Assembly (NCBI GenBank): GCA_018332375.1
Contig: BOPV01000001.1
Coordinates: 3,348,001 to 3,412,000, forward strand
Length of the DNA stretch: 64,000 nucleotides
Reading direction: 5' to 3'
Source of the DNA: Roseiterribacter gracilis
GTDB lineage: Bacteria; Pseudomonadota; Alphaproteobacteria; BOG-932; Roseiterribacteraceae
How positions within the stretch are numbered: position 1 is the stretch's first letter; the number at the start of each line of letters is the position of its first letter. This document shows, piece by piece, positions 46,134 through 57,416 of this stretch. Under the pieces are notes generated by a model that saw only the letters and a program-made list of their open reading frames with translations, was not told the DNA's origin and did not search any database. The position numbers and the translations under genes were made by a program.

Positions 46134-46163
46134 GGCAACTAAAAAACGCGGCCGGACGGCCGC

Positions 46164-49100
46164 ATGATCAAGCGAACATCCAAACTGCTGTTCGAAATCC
46201 TGGCGATCCTGCTGGGCGGCGTGGCCGTTCTGGTCGGGCTGTTGGCGTGGCGCCTGTCGACCGGCCCGATTCAGATCAGCGCTCTCAAACCGTATCTCGA
46301 GCAGGCGCTGGCCGAAGTCGCGCCCGACGCGCGCATCGCGATCGGCGACGCGTCGCTCGCCTGGCGCGGCTTCGATCGTGCGCTGCTGCTGGAAGCGTCG
46401 CGCGTAACGCTGACGCGTGCGGACGGACGTTCGATCGCGACCTTACCCGAAATCGATCTCGGCCTGTCGTTGCGCGGCCTCGCGATGGGCCGGCTGCGTC
46501 CGGTACGGCTGGTGCTGGTCGCGCCCAAGCTGGTGGCGTTGCGCGACGCCGAAGGCCAAGTGCGGCTGACGGTCGGGCGCGACGAACCTGCGGTGCCGGA
46601 TGGCGCATCCGGCGAACCAGCCAGCGAAGCACCCTCGGGACTCGATCTTGCGCGCGTGTTGATGGGACCGCCTGACGATGCATCGCCGTTGGGCGACCTG
46701 CGCCGCTTGCAGGTCGTCGACGGTGCGCTGTCGATCGAAGACCAGAAGCTGGGCGGCGCGTGGCGCGCGCCGCGCGTTGCGCTCGATCTGCGCCGCACGA
46801 CGCAAGGTCTCGACGGCACGGCGCTGCTCGAATTGGAAATCGGCACGCGCATCGCGCGGTTCGACGCGCAAGTTTCGCAGCTGCGTCGCGAGGGCAAGCT
46901 GCGCGCAACGCTGAAAGTCGAACGGTTCGAGCCAGCCGGTCTGGCGCCGTTGCGTCCCGACCTGCCGCTGGCTGCGTTCAAACTGCCGCTCGGCGGCACT
47001 GCATCGATCGAACTCGACGAGAAGCTGCGCCTGGTCTCGTCGCGCATTGCGCTCGACGGCGGCGACGGTTTGCTCGACTTGCCCGACGCCTATCCGAACG
47101 GCTTGGCGGTAAAGCGGCTCGAGCTTGCCGCCGGCTACAACAAGGTGAACGACCGGCTCGATCTTGATCAGCTGTTGGTCGATTTCGACGGGCCGACCTT
47201 GCGCATCGTCGGTGCCGCAACCGGTGACGGCGATCGTTGGCGCGTTGCGATGACGGCGACGGCCAGCAATCTGCCGCTGGAACAGTTTCCGCGTCTGTGG
47301 CCGATCAATGCCAATCCCGACGGGCGTCGTTGGGTGACGGCGAACATCACGACCGGCCTCGTCAAAAGCGCGACTGCGAATCTGGTTGCGACGGCGCCGC
47401 GCGGACGCGTCGGCGCGCTGGATATCGAAAGCGTCAAAGGCGGATTCGAATATTCCGGCCTCAATCCGCATTACTTCCGCGCGCTGCCACCGGTGACCGA
47501 GGTTGCGGGCAAGGCGACCTTCGATCTCGACGGCATGGATCTCGCGATCGAGCGCGGCAAGCTGGAAGAGCTGGCGATCAATGACGGGCTGATCGCGATC
47601 CGCGGCTTTCGTGCCGCCGACCAGCTGCTCGATTTGAAGCTGGGCCTGGCCGGACCGATCCGCACCGTGCTGACGATTCTCGATTATGATCCGCTGCATT
47701 ACGCGCAGGTGATCGGCGCCGATCCGAAGCAGGTGCGCGGCACCACCGCGGCGCGTGTCGAAATCGGCTTTCCGCTCAGCAAAGATTTGAAGTTCAAAGA
47801 CGTGTCGCTTGGCGCGCGCGGCACCTTGTCGGGCCTTGCAGTTGCCGACGCGGTTGCCGGCCGTTCGCTGTCGGACGGCGAGCTGAAATTGAACCTGACC
47901 AAGAAGGGCATGGTGCTGGACGGCACCGGCAAGCTCGAAAACGTGCCGCTGCAACTCAAATGGCAGGAATCGTTCGAGGACGCCGACCGCGTGCGCAGCC
48001 GCGTCGAAATTAAAGGCGATGTTGACGCCGCGGCGCGCACCGCGTTGCGGCTCGATCCCGGCCGTCGTGTCGAGGGGCCGCTTGTCGTCAGCGGCGCCTA
48101 TCAGGCCTTGCGCAACAAGCGCGCGACGTTCGAATTCTCGCTCGATGCGCAGCGTGCGCGCGTCTATCTACCCGAACTCGGCATCGACAAGCCGGCGGGC
48201 GTTGCCGGCGCTGGCGTTGCGACCTTGGCGCTCAACGACAACACGCTGGAGCGGATCGAAGCGGTCAAATTCAACAGCCCCGGCATCGCGATTGAAGGCA
48301 GCGTCACGTTCGGCGCGCAAACGACGGTGCAGAAGGTCGACCTGACGCGCGTCGCGCAGGGCGAAAGCGATTTTCGCGCAACCGCAACGCGTGCCGGCGC
48401 GGGCTGGGCGATCAATGCCGGCGGGCGTGCCTATGATGCGCGCACTTTCATCGCCGATCTATTCGCACCGACGCCGCCCGGCACGACGCCGTCACCGCGC
48501 ATCCCGTACGCGCTGACTGTGTCGCTCGAGAAAGTCATCGCGGCGAAGAGCGGCGAATTCCTGACCGGGCTGCGCGGCACGGCCAATTTCATGGGCGGAC
48601 GGCTCGAAGCTGCGTCGCTCGATGCGCGCGCGGGCAACGGCGCGGTGCGGTTGCGGCACGCGCCGCGCACGGGCGGCGCCTATGCGCTGGATCTGTCGAC
48701 CGACGATGCTGGTGCGGTGCTCGCCGCTGCGGGCGTGACGCGTTCGATCAGCGGCGGTCAGATGACGATCGAAGGCACCAGCGAAACGCTCGGTGAGTCA
48801 CGCCGCAGCTTCGGCAAGCTCGACGTTGCGAATTTCCGCGTCGTGAATGCGCCCGCGCTGGCGCGCCTGTTCAACGCCGCGTCGGTGTCGGGTTTCGCCG
48901 ATTTGTTGCAAGGCAACGGCATCGCCTTCGATCATCTCGACGCCGACTTTACCTGGGGCGACGGCGTGCTGACGTTGCGCGAAGGCCGCGCCGCCGGCAG
49001 CGCCACCGGTATTACCTTTGCGGGTCCGATCGATCTCGGTCGCGGCAGCATGGACATCAACGGCACGTTGGTGCCGGTCTACACGCTGAACCGGATCGTC

Positions 49101-49313
49101 GGCGCGATTCCGATCGTGGGCGATTTGTTGAGCGGCGGCGAAGGGCAGGGCCTGTTCGCCGCGACCTATTCGATGCGCGGCTCGATCGATGAGCCGCAAA
49201 CCAGCGTCAATCCGCTGTCGGTCTTGGCGCCCGGCTTCATCCGCAATCTGTTTTTCTTGCGCGACTTGCCGGACGCGAAGCCGGCGGCGCCAACGCCGCC
49301 GGCCGCTCGCTAA
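46164..49313 (+). CDS. YhdP/AsmA-like envelope protein (DUF3971 type)
   Basis: A 1049-residue protein anchored by one N-terminal helix ([20 protein letters not shown], about residues 12-31) with the rest in the periplasm. The sequence is made of long beta-rich repeats with AsmA-like C-terminal signatures ([60 protein letters not shown] then [20 protein letters not shown]). AsmA-superfamily proteins such as YhdP carry phospholipids between the membranes. It has a complete AsmA-like end. Divergent from glnE; its stop abuts the thiolase stop on the other strand. Confidence 0.85.
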   Translation: MIKRTSKLLFEILAILLGGVAVLVGLLAWRLSTGPIQISALKPYLEQALAEVAPDARIAIGDASLAWRGFDRALLLEASRVTLTRADGRSIATLPEIDLGLSLRGLAMGRLRPVRLVLVAPKLVALRDAEGQVRLTVGRDEPAVPDGASGEPASEAPSGLDLARVLMGPPDDASPLGDLRRLQVVDGALSIEDQKLGGAWRAPRVALDLRRTTQGLDGTALLELEIGTRIARFDAQVSQLRREGKLRATLKVERFEPAGLAPLRPDLPLAAFKLPLGGTASIELDEKLRLVSSRIALDGGDGLLDLPDAYPNGLAVKRLELAAGYNKVNDRLDLDQLLVDFDGPTLRIVGAATGDGDRWRVAMTATASNLPLEQFPRLWPINANPDGRRWVTANITTGLVKSATANLVATAPRGRVGALDIESVKGGFEYSGLNPHYFRALPPVTEVAGKATFDLDGMDLAIERGKLEELAINDGLIAIRGFRAADQLLDLKLGLAGPIRTVLTILDYDPLHYAQVIGADPKQVRGTTAARVEIGFPLSKDLKFKDVSLGARGTLSGLAVADAVAGRSLSDGELKLNLTKKGMVLDGTGKLENVPLQLKWQESFEDADRVRSRVEIKGDVDAAARTALRLDPGRRVEGPLVVSGAYQALRNKRATFEFSLDAQRARVYLPELGIDKPAGVAGAGVATLALNDNTLERIEAVKFNSPGIAIEGSVTFGAQTTVQKVDLTRVAQGESDFRATATRAGAGWAINAGGRAYDARTFIADLFAPTPPGTTPSPRIPYALTVSLEKVIAAKSGEFLTGLRGTANFMGGRLEAASLDARAGNGAVRLRHAPRTGGAYALDLSTDDAGAVLAAAGVTRSISGGQMTIEGTSETLGESRRSFGKLDVANFRVVNAPALARLFNAASVSGFADLLQGNGIAFDHLDADFTWGDGVLTLREGRAAGSATGITFAGPIDLGRGSMDINGTLVPVYTLNRIVGAIPIVGDLLSGGEGQGLFAATYSMRGSIDEPQTSVNPLSVLAPGFIRNLFFLRDLPDAKPAAPTPPAAR

Positions 49314-50504
49314 TTACGCAGCGCGTTCGAGTGCGATGGCGGTGGCTTCACCGCCGCCAATGCACAGGCTGGCGATGCCGCGCTTCATGCCGTGCGTCTC
49401 CAGCGCGTGCAGCAAGGTCACGATGATGCGCGCGCCGGTGGCGCCGATCGGATGGCCCAGCGCAACCGCGCCGCCATGCACGTTGACCTGATCGCGACGC
49501 AGGCCGAGATCGCGGATCGCAGCCATCGCAACGACGGCGAAGGCTTCGTTGATCTCGTACAGATCGACGTCGCCGGCTTTCCAGCCGGTCTTGTCGAGCA
49601 GCTTTTTGATTGCCGGGATCGGCGCGGTGGTGAACCAGGCCGGCTCCTGCGCGTGGCTCGCATGGCCGACAATGGTCGCAAGGATCGGCATGCCGTTCTT
49701 CTCGGCGACCGAGCGGCGCGTCAGAATCAGCGCGGCTGCACCGTCGGCGTTGGCGCTCGATGCGGCGGCGGTGATCGTGCCGTCTTTCTTGAACGCTGCT
49801 TTCAAGCTCGGGATTTTGGCGGGATCCAGCTTCGCCGCGTGCTCGTCCCGCGCGACCTCGATCGAGCCTTTCTTGTCGGCGACGGTGACTTTCACGATTT
49901 CGCGATCGAAGGCGCCGCTGCTCTGCGCATCACGCGCGCGGCGAACCGACTCCATCGCGTATTCGTCCTGCATCTCGCGCGTGAACTGATAATGCTCGGC
50001 GCAGTCTTCGCCGAACGTGCCCATCGAACGGCCTTTGTCGTAGGCGTCTTCGAGACCGTCCAACATCAGATGGTCGAACACCTGCCCGTGGCCGATGCGG
50101 TAACCGCCACGACCCTGCTTCAACAGGTACGGTGCGTTGGTCATGCTCTCCATGCCGCCCGCGACGACGATGTCGGCCGAACCGACTTTCAGCAGATCGT
50201 GCGCGAACATCGCGGCCTTCATGCCCGAGCCGCAGACTTTGTTGACGGTCGTCGCGCCCGCCGCGTCGGGAATGCCCGCGTGCCGCGCAGCCTGTCGCGC
50301 CGGCGCCTGGCCCAGACCAGCGGGCAACACGCAGCCCATCAACACTTCGCTGATTGCGTCGGGCGAAACCTTGGCGCGCTCCAGCGCGGCCTTGATCGCG
50401 ATCGTGCCCAGCTCGGTCGCGGCCAGCGGCGACAGCTCGCCTTGGAACTTGCCCAGCGGCGTGCGGGCTGCACCGGCGATGACGATCGGATCGTGCGCGG
50501 ACAT
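49314..50504 (-). CDS. Acetyl-CoA C-acetyltransferase (thiolase)
   Basis: A 396-residue thiolase. The acyl-enzyme Cys is in [16 protein letters not shown] (about residue 89), the His in [17 protein letters not shown] and the second Cys in [13 protein letters not shown]. Small size and sequence favour the biosynthetic/degradative acetoacetyl-CoA type (AtoB/PhaA). No phaB or fadB homologue is next to it, so its pathway is open. An upstream AGGAAAC-like ribosome-binding site precedes the ATG. Confidence 0.93.
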   Translation of the reverse strand: MSAHDPIVIAGAARTPLGKFQGELSPLAATELGTIAIKAALERAKVSPDAISEVLMGCVLPAGLGQAPARQAARHAGIPDAAGATTVNKVCGSGMKAAMFAHDLLKVGSADIVVAGGMESMTNAPYLLKQGRGGYRIGHGQVFDHLMLDGLEDAYDKGRSMGTFGEDCAEHYQFTREMQDEYAMESVRRARDAQSSGAFDREIVKVTVADKKGSIEVARDEHAAKLDPAKIPSLKAAFKKDGTITAAASSANADGAAALILTRRSVAEKNGMPILATIVGHASHAQEPAWFTTAPIPAIKKLLDKTGWKAGDVDLYEINEAFAVVAMAAIRDLGLRRDQVNVHGGAVALGHPIGATGARIIVTLLHALETHGMKRGIASLCIGGGEATAIALERAA

Positions 50505-50618
50505 CTTGGTTTCCTCCGTGAATTCGGGAGGGATCTAGCGCGCCACGGGCGCCAGGGCGAGCGCCGGGTTCGATGAGTTTATTTCTTCCGCTGGCGACCC
50601 GTGCGAACGCCGCTTTTC

Positions 50619-51863
50619 CTACGCTGACTTCACCAAGGCATGTCGTTTCTTGCCGGCGCTGAGCTTGGCGACGCCGTCACCGTCCAGCGCGCTGTCGGTG
50701 AGCTTGGCGTTTTCGTCGCTGACCTGCACATCGTTGAGTCGAATGCCGCCGCCTTTGATCAGGCGGCGCGCTTCGCCCTTCGACGCGGCCAGGCCCAGCT
50801 CGGCCAACAGGTCGACGACCGAAATGCCGGCCGCCAAGTCGGCGCGCGATTTCACCAGGCTCGGCAGCGCTTCGCCGGTCGCTGCACCTTCTTCGAATGT
50901 GCGGCGCGCGGTTTCGGCTGCTTCGGTTGCGGCGTCCCGGCCGTGCGCCAACGCGGTCGCTTCGGTCGCGAGCACTTTTTTCGCTTCGTTGATTTCGGCG
51001 CCCTGCAATTTGGCGAGGCGTGCGATTTCGTCGAGCGGCAATTCGGTGAACAGTTTCAGAAACCGTTCGACGTCGGCGTCTTCGGTGTTGCGCCAGTACT
51101 GCCAGTATTCGTACGCGCCGAGGCGATCGGCGTTCAGCCAGATCGCGCCCTGCGCGCTCTTGCCCATCTTGGCGCCCGATGCGGTCGTCAAAAGCGGCCA
51201 GGTCAGGCCGTACAATTCGGCTTCGACCAGACGGCGACCGAGATCGGTGCCGCTGACGATGTTGCCCCACTGGTCCGATCCGCCGATCTGCAAATTCACG
51301 CCGTAGCGTTTGTACAGTTCGACGAAGTCGTAGGCCTGCAGGATCATGTAGTTGAATTCGAGGAAGCTCAGCGGCTGTTCGCGATCGAGCCGCGACTTCA
51401 CCGAATCCATCGACAGCATGCGGTTGATGCTGAAATGCCGCCCGACTTCGCGCAGGAACGGGATGTATTGCAGGTGGTCGAGCCATTCGGCGTTGTCGAC
51501 CATCTGCGTTGCATCGAGATCGATGAACGGCGCCAGGCTGCGGCGGATGCCAGCCGCGTTGGTCGCGATCGTCTCGTTGCTGATCAGCTGGCGCGATTCA
51601 TCGCGGCCCGACGGGTCACCGATCTTGGTGGTGCCGCCGCCGATCAGCAGGATCGGTTTGTGCCCGGTCTTCTGCAGCCAGCGATTGGCCATGATGCCGA
51701 CCAGCGAGCCGACATGCAGACTGTCGGCGGTGGCATCCATGCCCCAATAGGACGTGACTGGACCCTTCGCGAAGGCGGCGTCGAGCGCTTCGAGATCGGT
51801 GGCCTGGTACAGGAATCCGCGCTCCTGGAAGACGCGGAGAAAGTCGGAACGGAACGCTGTCAT
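50619..51863 (-). CDS. tyrS: Tyrosyl-tRNA synthetase
   Basis: A 414-residue class I synthetase. It has the HIGH-equivalent in [15 protein letters not shown], the tyrosine-binding [20 protein letters not shown] and QWGNI, and KMSKS as [13 protein letters not shown]. The S4-like RNA-binding domain closes the chain ([20 protein letters not shown]). ATG 51863 ([16 protein letters not shown]) is the family start. It is divergent from anmK with 30 bases between. Confidence 0.96.
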   Translation of the reverse strand: MTAFRSDFLRVFQERGFLYQATDLEALDAAFAKGPVTSYWGMDATADSLHVGSLVGIMANRWLQKTGHKPILLIGGGTTKIGDPSGRDESRQLISNETIATNAAGIRRSLAPFIDLDATQMVDNAEWLDHLQYIPFLREVGRHFSINRMLSMDSVKSRLDREQPLSFLEFNYMILQAYDFVELYKRYGVNLQIGGSDQWGNIVSGTDLGRRLVEAELYGLTWPLLTTASGAKMGKSAQGAIWLNADRLGAYEYWQYWRNTEDADVERFLKLFTELPLDEIARLAKLQGAEINEAKKVLATEATALAHGRDAATEAAETARRTFEEGAATGEALPSLVKSRADLAAGISVVDLLAELGLAASKGEARRLIKGGGIRLNDVQVSDENAKLTDSALDGDGVAKLSAGKKRHALVKSA

Positions 51864-51893
51864 TCGCTGCGGGACTAGCATAGACGGAAAGCC

Positions 51894-53003
51894 ATGCGAA
51901 CTGCCGTGCACACCATGACTGCCATCGGTCTGATGTCAGGCACCTCGATGGACGGAATCGACGCGGCCCTGCTCGAAACCGACGGCGAGGCGCATCTGGT
52001 CGCGGGCCCGGCCCTGATGGTGCCGTATCCGGCCGAGCTGCGTAGCCGCCTACGTAGCTTGGTGCTGGAACAGCAGGGTGACGTTGCGGCAATCGAACGC
52101 GACCTGACCCTGGCCCATGCCGAGATCGTACGGCTGTTGCTTGCCGATGCGGGGCTCGACCGGGCCCAAGTCGACCTGCTCGGCTTTCATGGCCACACCT
52201 TGCTGCACGCACCGCACGAACGGCGCACCTGGCAGATCGGCGACGGCGCGCTGCTCGCGGCCACGACCGGCATCGCCACGGTCAATGACTTCCGCAGCGC
52301 CGACGTCGCGGCCGGCGGCCAAGGCGCGCCGTTGGTGCCCCTCTATCACGCCGCACTCGCCGCTTCCTTGCCGAAGCCGGTTGCGGTGTTGAATCTCGGC
52401 GGCGTCGGCAACGTGACGTGGCTGGGACCGAACAACGACATTCGCGCGTTTGATTGCGGCCCGGGTAACGCGCTGCTCGACGATTGGATGACGACCAAGC
52501 TTGGTCGCGCCTACGACGAAGACGGTGCGGTCGCGCGCGCCGGTCGCGTCGATGCGACGGCGCTGGCGTCGCTTCTGTCGCATCCGTTCTTCGACGTCGC
52601 TGGTCCGAAGTCGCTCGACCGCAATAGCTTCTCGTCGGCGCCGGTGCAGTCTTTGTCAGTCGAAGACGGCGCCGCCACGTTGTTGGCCTTCACCGTCGAA
52701 GCAGCACGCCGCGCGATCCTGCGCGAAGGCACGCCGCTGCAGGTTCTCGTCACCGGCGGCGGTCGTCGCAACAGCGCTATCATGGACGCGCTGCGCGACG
52801 GGTTTGCGGGCAGCCAAATTCTGTCGGTCGATGCGATCGGCTGGGATGGCGACGTGCTGGAAGCACAAGCCTTTGCCTATCTCGCCGTGCGCAGCTTGCG
52901 CGGCCTGCCGCTATCTCTGCCGGGCACGACCGGCGTGCCGGCGCCGCAACTTGGCGGCGTGCTGCACAAGACGACCGCTGAAAGAAGCGCATCCGCAGCG
53001 TGA
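51894..53003 (+). CDS. anmK: Anhydro-N-acetylmuramic acid kinase
   Basis: A 369-residue sugar kinase that phosphorylates anhydroMurNAc during peptidoglycan recycling. [18 protein letters not shown] is the diagnostic N-terminal motif; [26 protein letters not shown] and [17 protein letters not shown] are further family blocks. It overlaps the Sua5 gene by 4 bases. Other recycling enzymes are not nearby. Confidence 0.95.
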   Translation: MRTAVHTMTAIGLMSGTSMDGIDAALLETDGEAHLVAGPALMVPYPAELRSRLRSLVLEQQGDVAAIERDLTLAHAEIVRLLLADAGLDRAQVDLLGFHGHTLLHAPHERRTWQIGDGALLAATTGIATVNDFRSADVAAGGQGAPLVPLYHAALAASLPKPVAVLNLGGVGNVTWLGPNNDIRAFDCGPGNALLDDWMTTKLGRAYDEDGAVARAGRVDATALASLLSHPFFDVAGPKSLDRNSFSSAPVQSLSVEDGAATLLAFTVEAARRAILREGTPLQVLVTGGGRRNSAIMDALRDGFAGSQILSVDAIGWDGDVLEAQAFAYLAVRSLRGLPLSLPGTTGVPAPQLGGVLHKTTAERSASAA

Positions 53004-53977
53004 CGGCTCGTTTTCCTGTGCTGGATTCCAGCGCCGCTTCGATCGCGCGCGCCGCTGACGCGCTGCGTGACGGCAGGCTCGTCGCCTTTCCGACCGAGAC
53101 CGTCTACGGGCTCGGCGCCGACGCGACGAACGCGCAGGCGGTCGTCTCGATCTTTGCTGCCAAGGGCCGCCCCTCCTTCAATCCGCTGATCGCGCACGTT
53201 GCCGATCTCGACATGGCGGAGAAGTTTGCGCGCTTCGACGAACGCGCGCGCGATCTTGCTGCGCGCTATTGGCCGGGACCGTTGACCTTCGTGCTGCCGC
53301 GCCACGCCGATTGTGCAATCGCCGATCCTGCGACGGCGGGGTTGCGCACGATCGCGTTGCGCGTACCCGGCCATCCCGTCGCCGCGTCGCTGCTGCGTGC
53401 GTTCGGCGGCCCCATCGTTGCGCCCAGCGCCAACCGTTCTGGCGCGGTTAGTCCGACCACGCCCGCGCATGTGATCGAAAGCCTGGGCGACCGCGCAGAA
53501 ATTGCGCTGGTGCTGGCGGCGGGCCGCACGCAAGTCGGCCTGGAATCGACCGTGCTCGATCTCAGCGAAGCGATTCCGCTGCTGCTGCGCCCCGGCGCCG
53601 TCACGCGCGAACAAATCGAACTCGTGCTCGGTCCGATTGCGGTTGCGACCGGCCACGAAGAAATCGCGCCGCGTTCGCCCGGCTTGTTGCTGAAACATTA
53701 TGCGCCGGCAACGACGCGCGTTCGGCTCGGTGCGATCCGGGCCGAGATCGGCGAAGCGTGGTTGGGCTTCGGTCCCGATCCGTTTGCAGGCCGCGCCGCG
53801 GTCACCTCGATGAATCTCAGCGAGAAGGGTGATCTCGCCGAAGCCGCGGCCAATCTGTTTGCCATGCTGCGTGCCTTGGACGATCCGAAACACCGCGCGA
53901 TTGCCGTCGCTGCAATTCCGGAAGAAGGACTCGGCATCGCCATCAACGATCGACTTGCACGAGCGGCCCATGGCTGA
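53000..53977 (+). CDS. Threonylcarbamoyl-AMP synthase (Sua5/YwlC family)
   Basis: A 325-residue enzyme making the intermediate for t6A37 on ANN-decoding tRNAs. The YrdC core shows GRLVAFPTETVYGLGADATN, IFAAKGRPSFNPLIAHV, PGPLTFVLPR and APSANRSGAVSPT. The C-terminal 110 residues are the extra Sua5 domain (SPGLLLKHYAPATT), making this the long form. GTG start overlaps anmK (GTGA). The dehydrogenase start lies 8 bases inside its 3' end. Confidence 0.93.
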   Translation: MTARFPVLDSSAASIARAADALRDGRLVAFPTETVYGLGADATNAQAVVSIFAAKGRPSFNPLIAHVADLDMAEKFARFDERARDLAARYWPGPLTFVLPRHADCAIADPATAGLRTIALRVPGHPVAASLLRAFGGPIVAPSANRSGAVSPTTPAHVIESLGDRAEIALVLAAGRTQVGLESTVLDLSEAIPLLLRPGAVTREQIELVLGPIAVATGHEEIAPRSPGLLLKHYAPATTRVRLGAIRAEIGEAWLGFGPDPFAGRAAVTSMNLSEKGDLAEAAANLFAMLRALDDPKHRAIAVAAIPEEGLGIAINDRLARAAHG

Positions 53978-55382
53978 GCTGCCAATAATTGAATTAGACG
54001 AATTCGCCGCCATTGTCGGCGCCAACAACGTGCTGACCGCGTCTGACGCCGCGCCCTATCTGCAAGAACAGCGCGGCCGTTTCACCGGCGAAGCCTTGGC
54101 GGCGATCCGGCCAGGCACGACGGACGAAGTTGCAGCTGTGGTTGCGACCTGCGCGCGGCTTGGCATTTCCATCGTGCCGCAAGGCGGAAATACGGGACTC
54201 GTCGGCGGCAGCGTGCCGCAACACACGCCGCGCAGCATCGTGCTGTCGACGCGTCGTCTCGATCGCATCCGCAATATCGACGCACTGGGTTCGACGATGA
54301 CGGTCGAAGCCGGCGTCATTCTGCAGCGTGCGCGCGAAGCGGCCGATCAGGCCGATCGCTTACTGCCGCTGACCTTGGGTGCTGAAGGCAGTTGCACGAT
54401 CGGCGGCGTGCTTTCGACCAACGCCGGCGGTCATTTGACGCTCGCCTACGGCAATGCGCGCGCCTTGGCGCTGGGGCTCGAAGTCGTGCTGCCCGACGGT
54501 CGCGTGTGGAACGGCTTGTCGCGCTTGCGCAAAGACAATACCGGCTACGATCTGAAGCAGTTGTTCCTGGGCGCGGAAGGCACGCTGGGCATCGTCACTG
54601 CCGCGGTGCTGGCATTGCAGCCGAAACCGCGCGACGTCGCAACCGGCTTTGTCGGCTTGCGCGATCCCGATGCGGCGGTCGCATTGCTGGCGGCACTGCA
54701 AGATGCGAGCGGCGGCGCGATCGTTGCGTTCGAATTGATGCCGCGCCTGGCGATCGATTTCGCCACTGCGCATGTCGCGGGCGCGTTCGAACCGATCTCG
54801 GCGCGCACGCAATGGTACGTGCTGCTCGAAGCAACCAGCGGCGTTGCCGGTGCGGCGCGCACCGCGCTCGAACAAGGGCTGGCGCGCGCGCTGGAAGACG
54901 GGCTGATCGACGATGCGGTGCTGGCGGAGTCTGGCGAACAGCGCCGCCGCTTCTGGTTCATGCGCGAAGCGATCGTCGAAGCACAGAAATTCGAAGGCGC
55001 ATCGATCAAGCACGATATCTCGGTGCCGGTCGCGTCGGTGCCCGACTTTATCCGTCGTGCTGATCTTGCCGTCGAAGCGGTGGCGCCGGGTGCGCGACCC
55101 TATGCGTTCGGCCATGTCGGTGACGGCAACGTCCACTACAACATCACCCAGCCGCCCGGTCTTGCGCCGGCCGCGTGGATGGCGCGTTGGGACGAACTCA
55201 ATCGCGTCGTGCACGCGATCGTTGCCGAGCTGGACGGATCGATTTCGGCCGAACACGGGATCGGCCGTTTCAAACGCGATGCGCTGCCGGGCGTGAAAAG
55301 TACGGTCGAGTTCGACCTGCTACAGCGTGTGAAGCGCGCACTCGATCCCGACGGCCGGATGAATCCCGGCGCGATGTTCTAG
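53970..55382 (+). CDS. FAD-linked 2-hydroxyacid dehydrogenase (GlcD/D-2-hydroxyglutarate type)
   Basis: A 470-residue flavoprotein of the PCMH/VAO family. FAD contacts are in VPQGGNTGLVGGSVPQH and LGAEGSCTIGGVLSTNAGG; the C-terminal substrate domain has YAFGHVGDGNVHYNITQP with the metal-binding histidines and DGSISAEHGIGRFKRDAL. This set fits D-2-hydroxyglutarate or D-lactate dehydrogenases; substrate is not decided by sequence. ATG 53970 overlaps Sua5 by 8 bases. Its stop codon TAG overlaps that of the convergent small gene. Confidence 0.88.
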   Translation: MAELPIIELDEFAAIVGANNVLTASDAAPYLQEQRGRFTGEALAAIRPGTTDEVAAVVATCARLGISIVPQGGNTGLVGGSVPQHTPRSIVLSTRRLDRIRNIDALGSTMTVEAGVILQRAREAADQADRLLPLTLGAEGSCTIGGVLSTNAGGHLTLAYGNARALALGLEVVLPDGRVWNGLSRLRKDNTGYDLKQLFLGAEGTLGIVTAAVLALQPKPRDVATGFVGLRDPDAAVALLAALQDASGGAIVAFELMPRLAIDFATAHVAGAFEPISARTQWYVLLEATSGVAGAARTALEQGLARALEDGLIDDAVLAESGEQRRRFWFMREAIVEAQKFEGASIKHDISVPVASVPDFIRRADLAVEAVAPGARPYAFGHVGDGNVHYNITQPPGLAPAAWMARWDELNRVVHAIVAELDGSISAEHGIGRFKRDALPGVKSTVEFDLLQRVKRALDPDGRMNPGAMF

Positions 55383-55651
55383 CGCGCGAAGGTCGCCGGT
55401 TTGGTGGTCGGAATGCTGCGGCATTCCGAACGGTATTGATCGAACCGGTCACCGCATTTCGTGCGGGGTGCGTCGCGCAGATCGGGCAATGCAAAGACAG
55501 GCGCGGCGGGCGAAGTTTTGAGATCTTGCCGGCGTTGTTCCAATTCCGCCTCCAGGTCGCGCGGTGCACCCGCGACCAAGGTCGCGACGACGATCGCGAC
55601 CAGCGCGCTGAAAGCCAATGACAGCAGAATGATGCTGGTGCGCAGCGACAT
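55379..55651 (-). CDS. Small single-pass membrane protein
   Basis: A 90-residue protein with a membrane helix at about residues 7-28 (IILLSLAFSALVAIVVATLV) and a periplasmic tail holding two Cys (TKCGDRFDQYRSECRS) that could form a disulfide. No family recognised. Its ATG shares a base with the preceding TAA, so it is coupled to the MmcQ/YjbR gene. Confidence 0.6.
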   Translation of the reverse strand: MSLRTSIILLSLAFSALVAIVVATLVAGAPRDLEAELEQRRQDLKTSPAAPVFALPDLRDAPRTKCGDRFDQYRSECRSIPTTKPATFAR

Positions 55652-55980
55652 TATTCGTCCAGCGCAGCAGCGAGTTTCTTGGGCGCGATGCGCAGCCAGC
55701 TTTGGCGCACCAGGGCCAGCAACTCGTCGGTGGTTACGTCTTTGATCTTCACGCTGAGCCAACCATAGCGCCCGACATAGGCCGCCGTGAAGAAGCGCGG
55801 ATCGTCGCCTGCGGCAGCCGCGGTCTTGTCGGCTTTGAAGGTCACGATTCCGTCGCCGTAGGTGGCGAAGATCTTGTCTTTCACGCGAAAGGTCGGATGC
55901 CCCCACGTTTCGCGTTCGACCGTCGCAGGCCAGGCCAGCACATATTTGCGCAACGCGCGCAGTGCCTCGGCCTCGGTCAT
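55651..55980 (-). CDS. MmcQ/YjbR family protein
   Basis: A 109-residue protein with the MmcQ/YjbR-like fold: VLAWPATVERETWGHPTFRVKDKIFATYG at the start, FFTAAYVGRYGWLSVKI in the middle and DELLALVRQSWLRIAPKKLA at the end. Family members are cytosolic and CyaY/DNA-binding-like in fold, with no firm function. It overlaps the DUF1491 gene by 4 bases and the small membrane-protein gene by one. Confidence 0.82.
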   Translation of the reverse strand: MTEAEALRALRKYVLAWPATVERETWGHPTFRVKDKIFATYGDGIVTFKADKTAAAAGDDPRFFTAAYVGRYGWLSVKIKDVTTDELLALVRQSWLRIAPKKLAAALDE

Positions 55981-56312
55981 TCGACGCGGCCCGTGAACAG
56001 TGTCGCGCCGTCCGGCGTTTCGATTTCGATCACCCACAAATCGGGATCGCGCTGCACGGCGCGGTCGACATAGGCCATCGCCTCATCGGGCGGCAGCGCA
56101 CGGCCTTCTGCAGCTTCGAGCCAAATCAGCCGGCCATCGAGATCGCGCGCCTGGGTCAGAATGCGGGTGCCGGCACGATGCCCATCCAACCGCACCAGCA
56201 CCGAGCCGCGTTCGGGGTCGCCGCGCCTTACGAGATAGGCCGGACGCGCCGCCGCGCCGAAACGACGCAGCGTTGCGGTCACCCAAAGCTCGGTTGGAAG
56301 CCGGTCGTCCAA
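55977..56312 (-). CDS. DUF1491 family protein
   Basis: A 111-residue protein typical of alphaproteobacteria: RLPTELWVTATLRRFGAAAR, then GSVLVRLDGHRAGTRILTQ and a C-terminal DAMAYVDRAVQRDPDLWVIEIE-like block (YVDRAVQRDPDLWVIEIE). Function unknown. It is the first of three overlapping genes (DUF1491, MmcQ/YjbR, small membrane protein). Confidence 0.82.
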   Translation of the reverse strand: MDDRLPTELWVTATLRRFGAAARPAYLVRRGDPERGSVLVRLDGHRAGTRILTQARDLDGRLIWLEAAEGRALPPDEAMAYVDRAVQRDPDLWVIEIETPDGATLFTGRVE

Positions 56313-56358
56313 GTCTGTGCTCTAGCGCTCCGGTTTGCGCCCGATAGGATCCGCCGCC

Positions 56359-56736
56359 ATGCGATCAGCTCCTTTCGCGCTTCTCGTTCTTTTCGCCGCT
56401 CTGCCCGCCTCAGCGCAACAGGCCGGCGATGCCGACAAGGGCAAGCGACTCTACGTGCAATGCACCGCCTGCCACACGCTCGAAGCGGGCGGGAAGGCAC
56501 GCGTCGGCCCGAACCTGCACGGCGTCATCGGTGCGGCGGCCGGCACGCGGCCGGATTTCACCAACTATTCCGATGCGCTGAAAAAGAGCGGGATCGAATG
56601 GACCGACGACAGGCTCGACGCCTGGCTGAAAAAGCCTGCTGCGCTGGTGCCTGGTACCAAGATGGTTTTCGTCGGGCTGGCGCGGGACCAGGACCGGGCC
56701 GATCTGATCGCCTATCTCAAAGACGCGACGAAGTAG
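56359..56736 (+). CDS. Class I cytochrome c
   Basis: A 125-residue periplasmic electron carrier. The signal peptide (FALLVLFAALPASA) is followed by KGKRLYVQCTACHTLEAGG (haem C-x2-C-H) and the sixth ligand Met in VPGTKMVFVGL. HGVIGAAAGTRPDFTNYSDAL is the family middle. ATG 56359 has AGGAT upstream; a TTG at 56335 is in frame but less likely. The Met ligand and length match the c2/c550 group. Confidence 0.93.
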   Translation: MRSAPFALLVLFAALPASAQQAGDADKGKRLYVQCTACHTLEAGGKARVGPNLHGVIGAAAGTRPDFTNYSDALKKSGIEWTDDRLDAWLKKPAALVPGTKMVFVGLARDQDRADLIAYLKDATK

Positions 56737-56783
56737 CCGCCGCCAACGTAGACGCCGCCTCTGGGCGAGCTATCTTCGACCCC

Positions 56784-57287
56784 ATGCGCAAGATCGTCCT
56801 CTCCCTCGCTGGCACGCTGGCTCTGGCCGGTGCGCTTTGGATCAGCTCCGGCACGGCGTCGTTCGCGGCCTTGCCCGACAAAATCACCGACGTGCCGAAA
56901 GCGCCCTACGACGAGGCCGCCGACGGCCGCGCCGACTTGGCCGCTGCGCTGGCGCGAGCCAAGGCCGCCAACAAGCGCGTGCTGGTGAAGTTCGGGGCCA
57001 ATTGGTGCCCGGATTGCCGCGTGCTGGCCGGTGCGCTGGAGATCCCCGACATTAAATCCTACGCCGACTCCAAGTTCGAACTGGTCTCGATCGATGTCGG
57101 CCGCCGCAACAAGAACCTCGATCTGGCCGCGAAATACGGGCAGGGCCTCAAGGGCGTGCCGACCGTCGTTATCGTCGATCCCAAGACCGACACGGCGGTG
57201 CAGGGGCTGAATACCTTGGCGCTGTCGGATGCGCGCGACATGACGCCGGCTGCCATTCTGGACGTGCTGAAGAGCTACGGCGGCTGA
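56784..57287 (+). CDS. Thioredoxin-fold secreted protein
   Basis: A 167-residue protein with a signal peptide (SLAGTLALAGALWISSGTASFA) and a thioredoxin fold: LVKFGANWCPDCRVLAGALE carries the C-P-D-C active site, and GVPTVVIVDPKTDTAVQG contains the cis-Pro. Like DUF899/periplasmic thioredoxin-like reductases it may act on disulfides or cytochrome c maturation, consistent with the cytochrome c gene 47 bases upstream. The long in-frame region upstream of ATG 56784 is a shadow. Confidence 0.85.
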   Translation: MRKIVLSLAGTLALAGALWISSGTASFAALPDKITDVPKAPYDEAADGRADLAAALARAKAANKRVLVKFGANWCPDCRVLAGALEIPDIKSYADSKFELVSIDVGRRNKNLDLAAKYGQGLKGVPTVVIVDPKTDTAVQGLNTLALSDARDMTPAAILDVLKSYGG

Positions 57288-57416
57288 CCATCGGCTGTGC
57301 ATGGCTGCTGCCCACGGGTACGCAGCCGGCATGGCTGGATTGCCGACATCGCCCCGTCAAATTCGGGCTGGTCGCGCCTATGTTGCGCTGCATCGAAACA
57401 CATTGGACGCGCAACC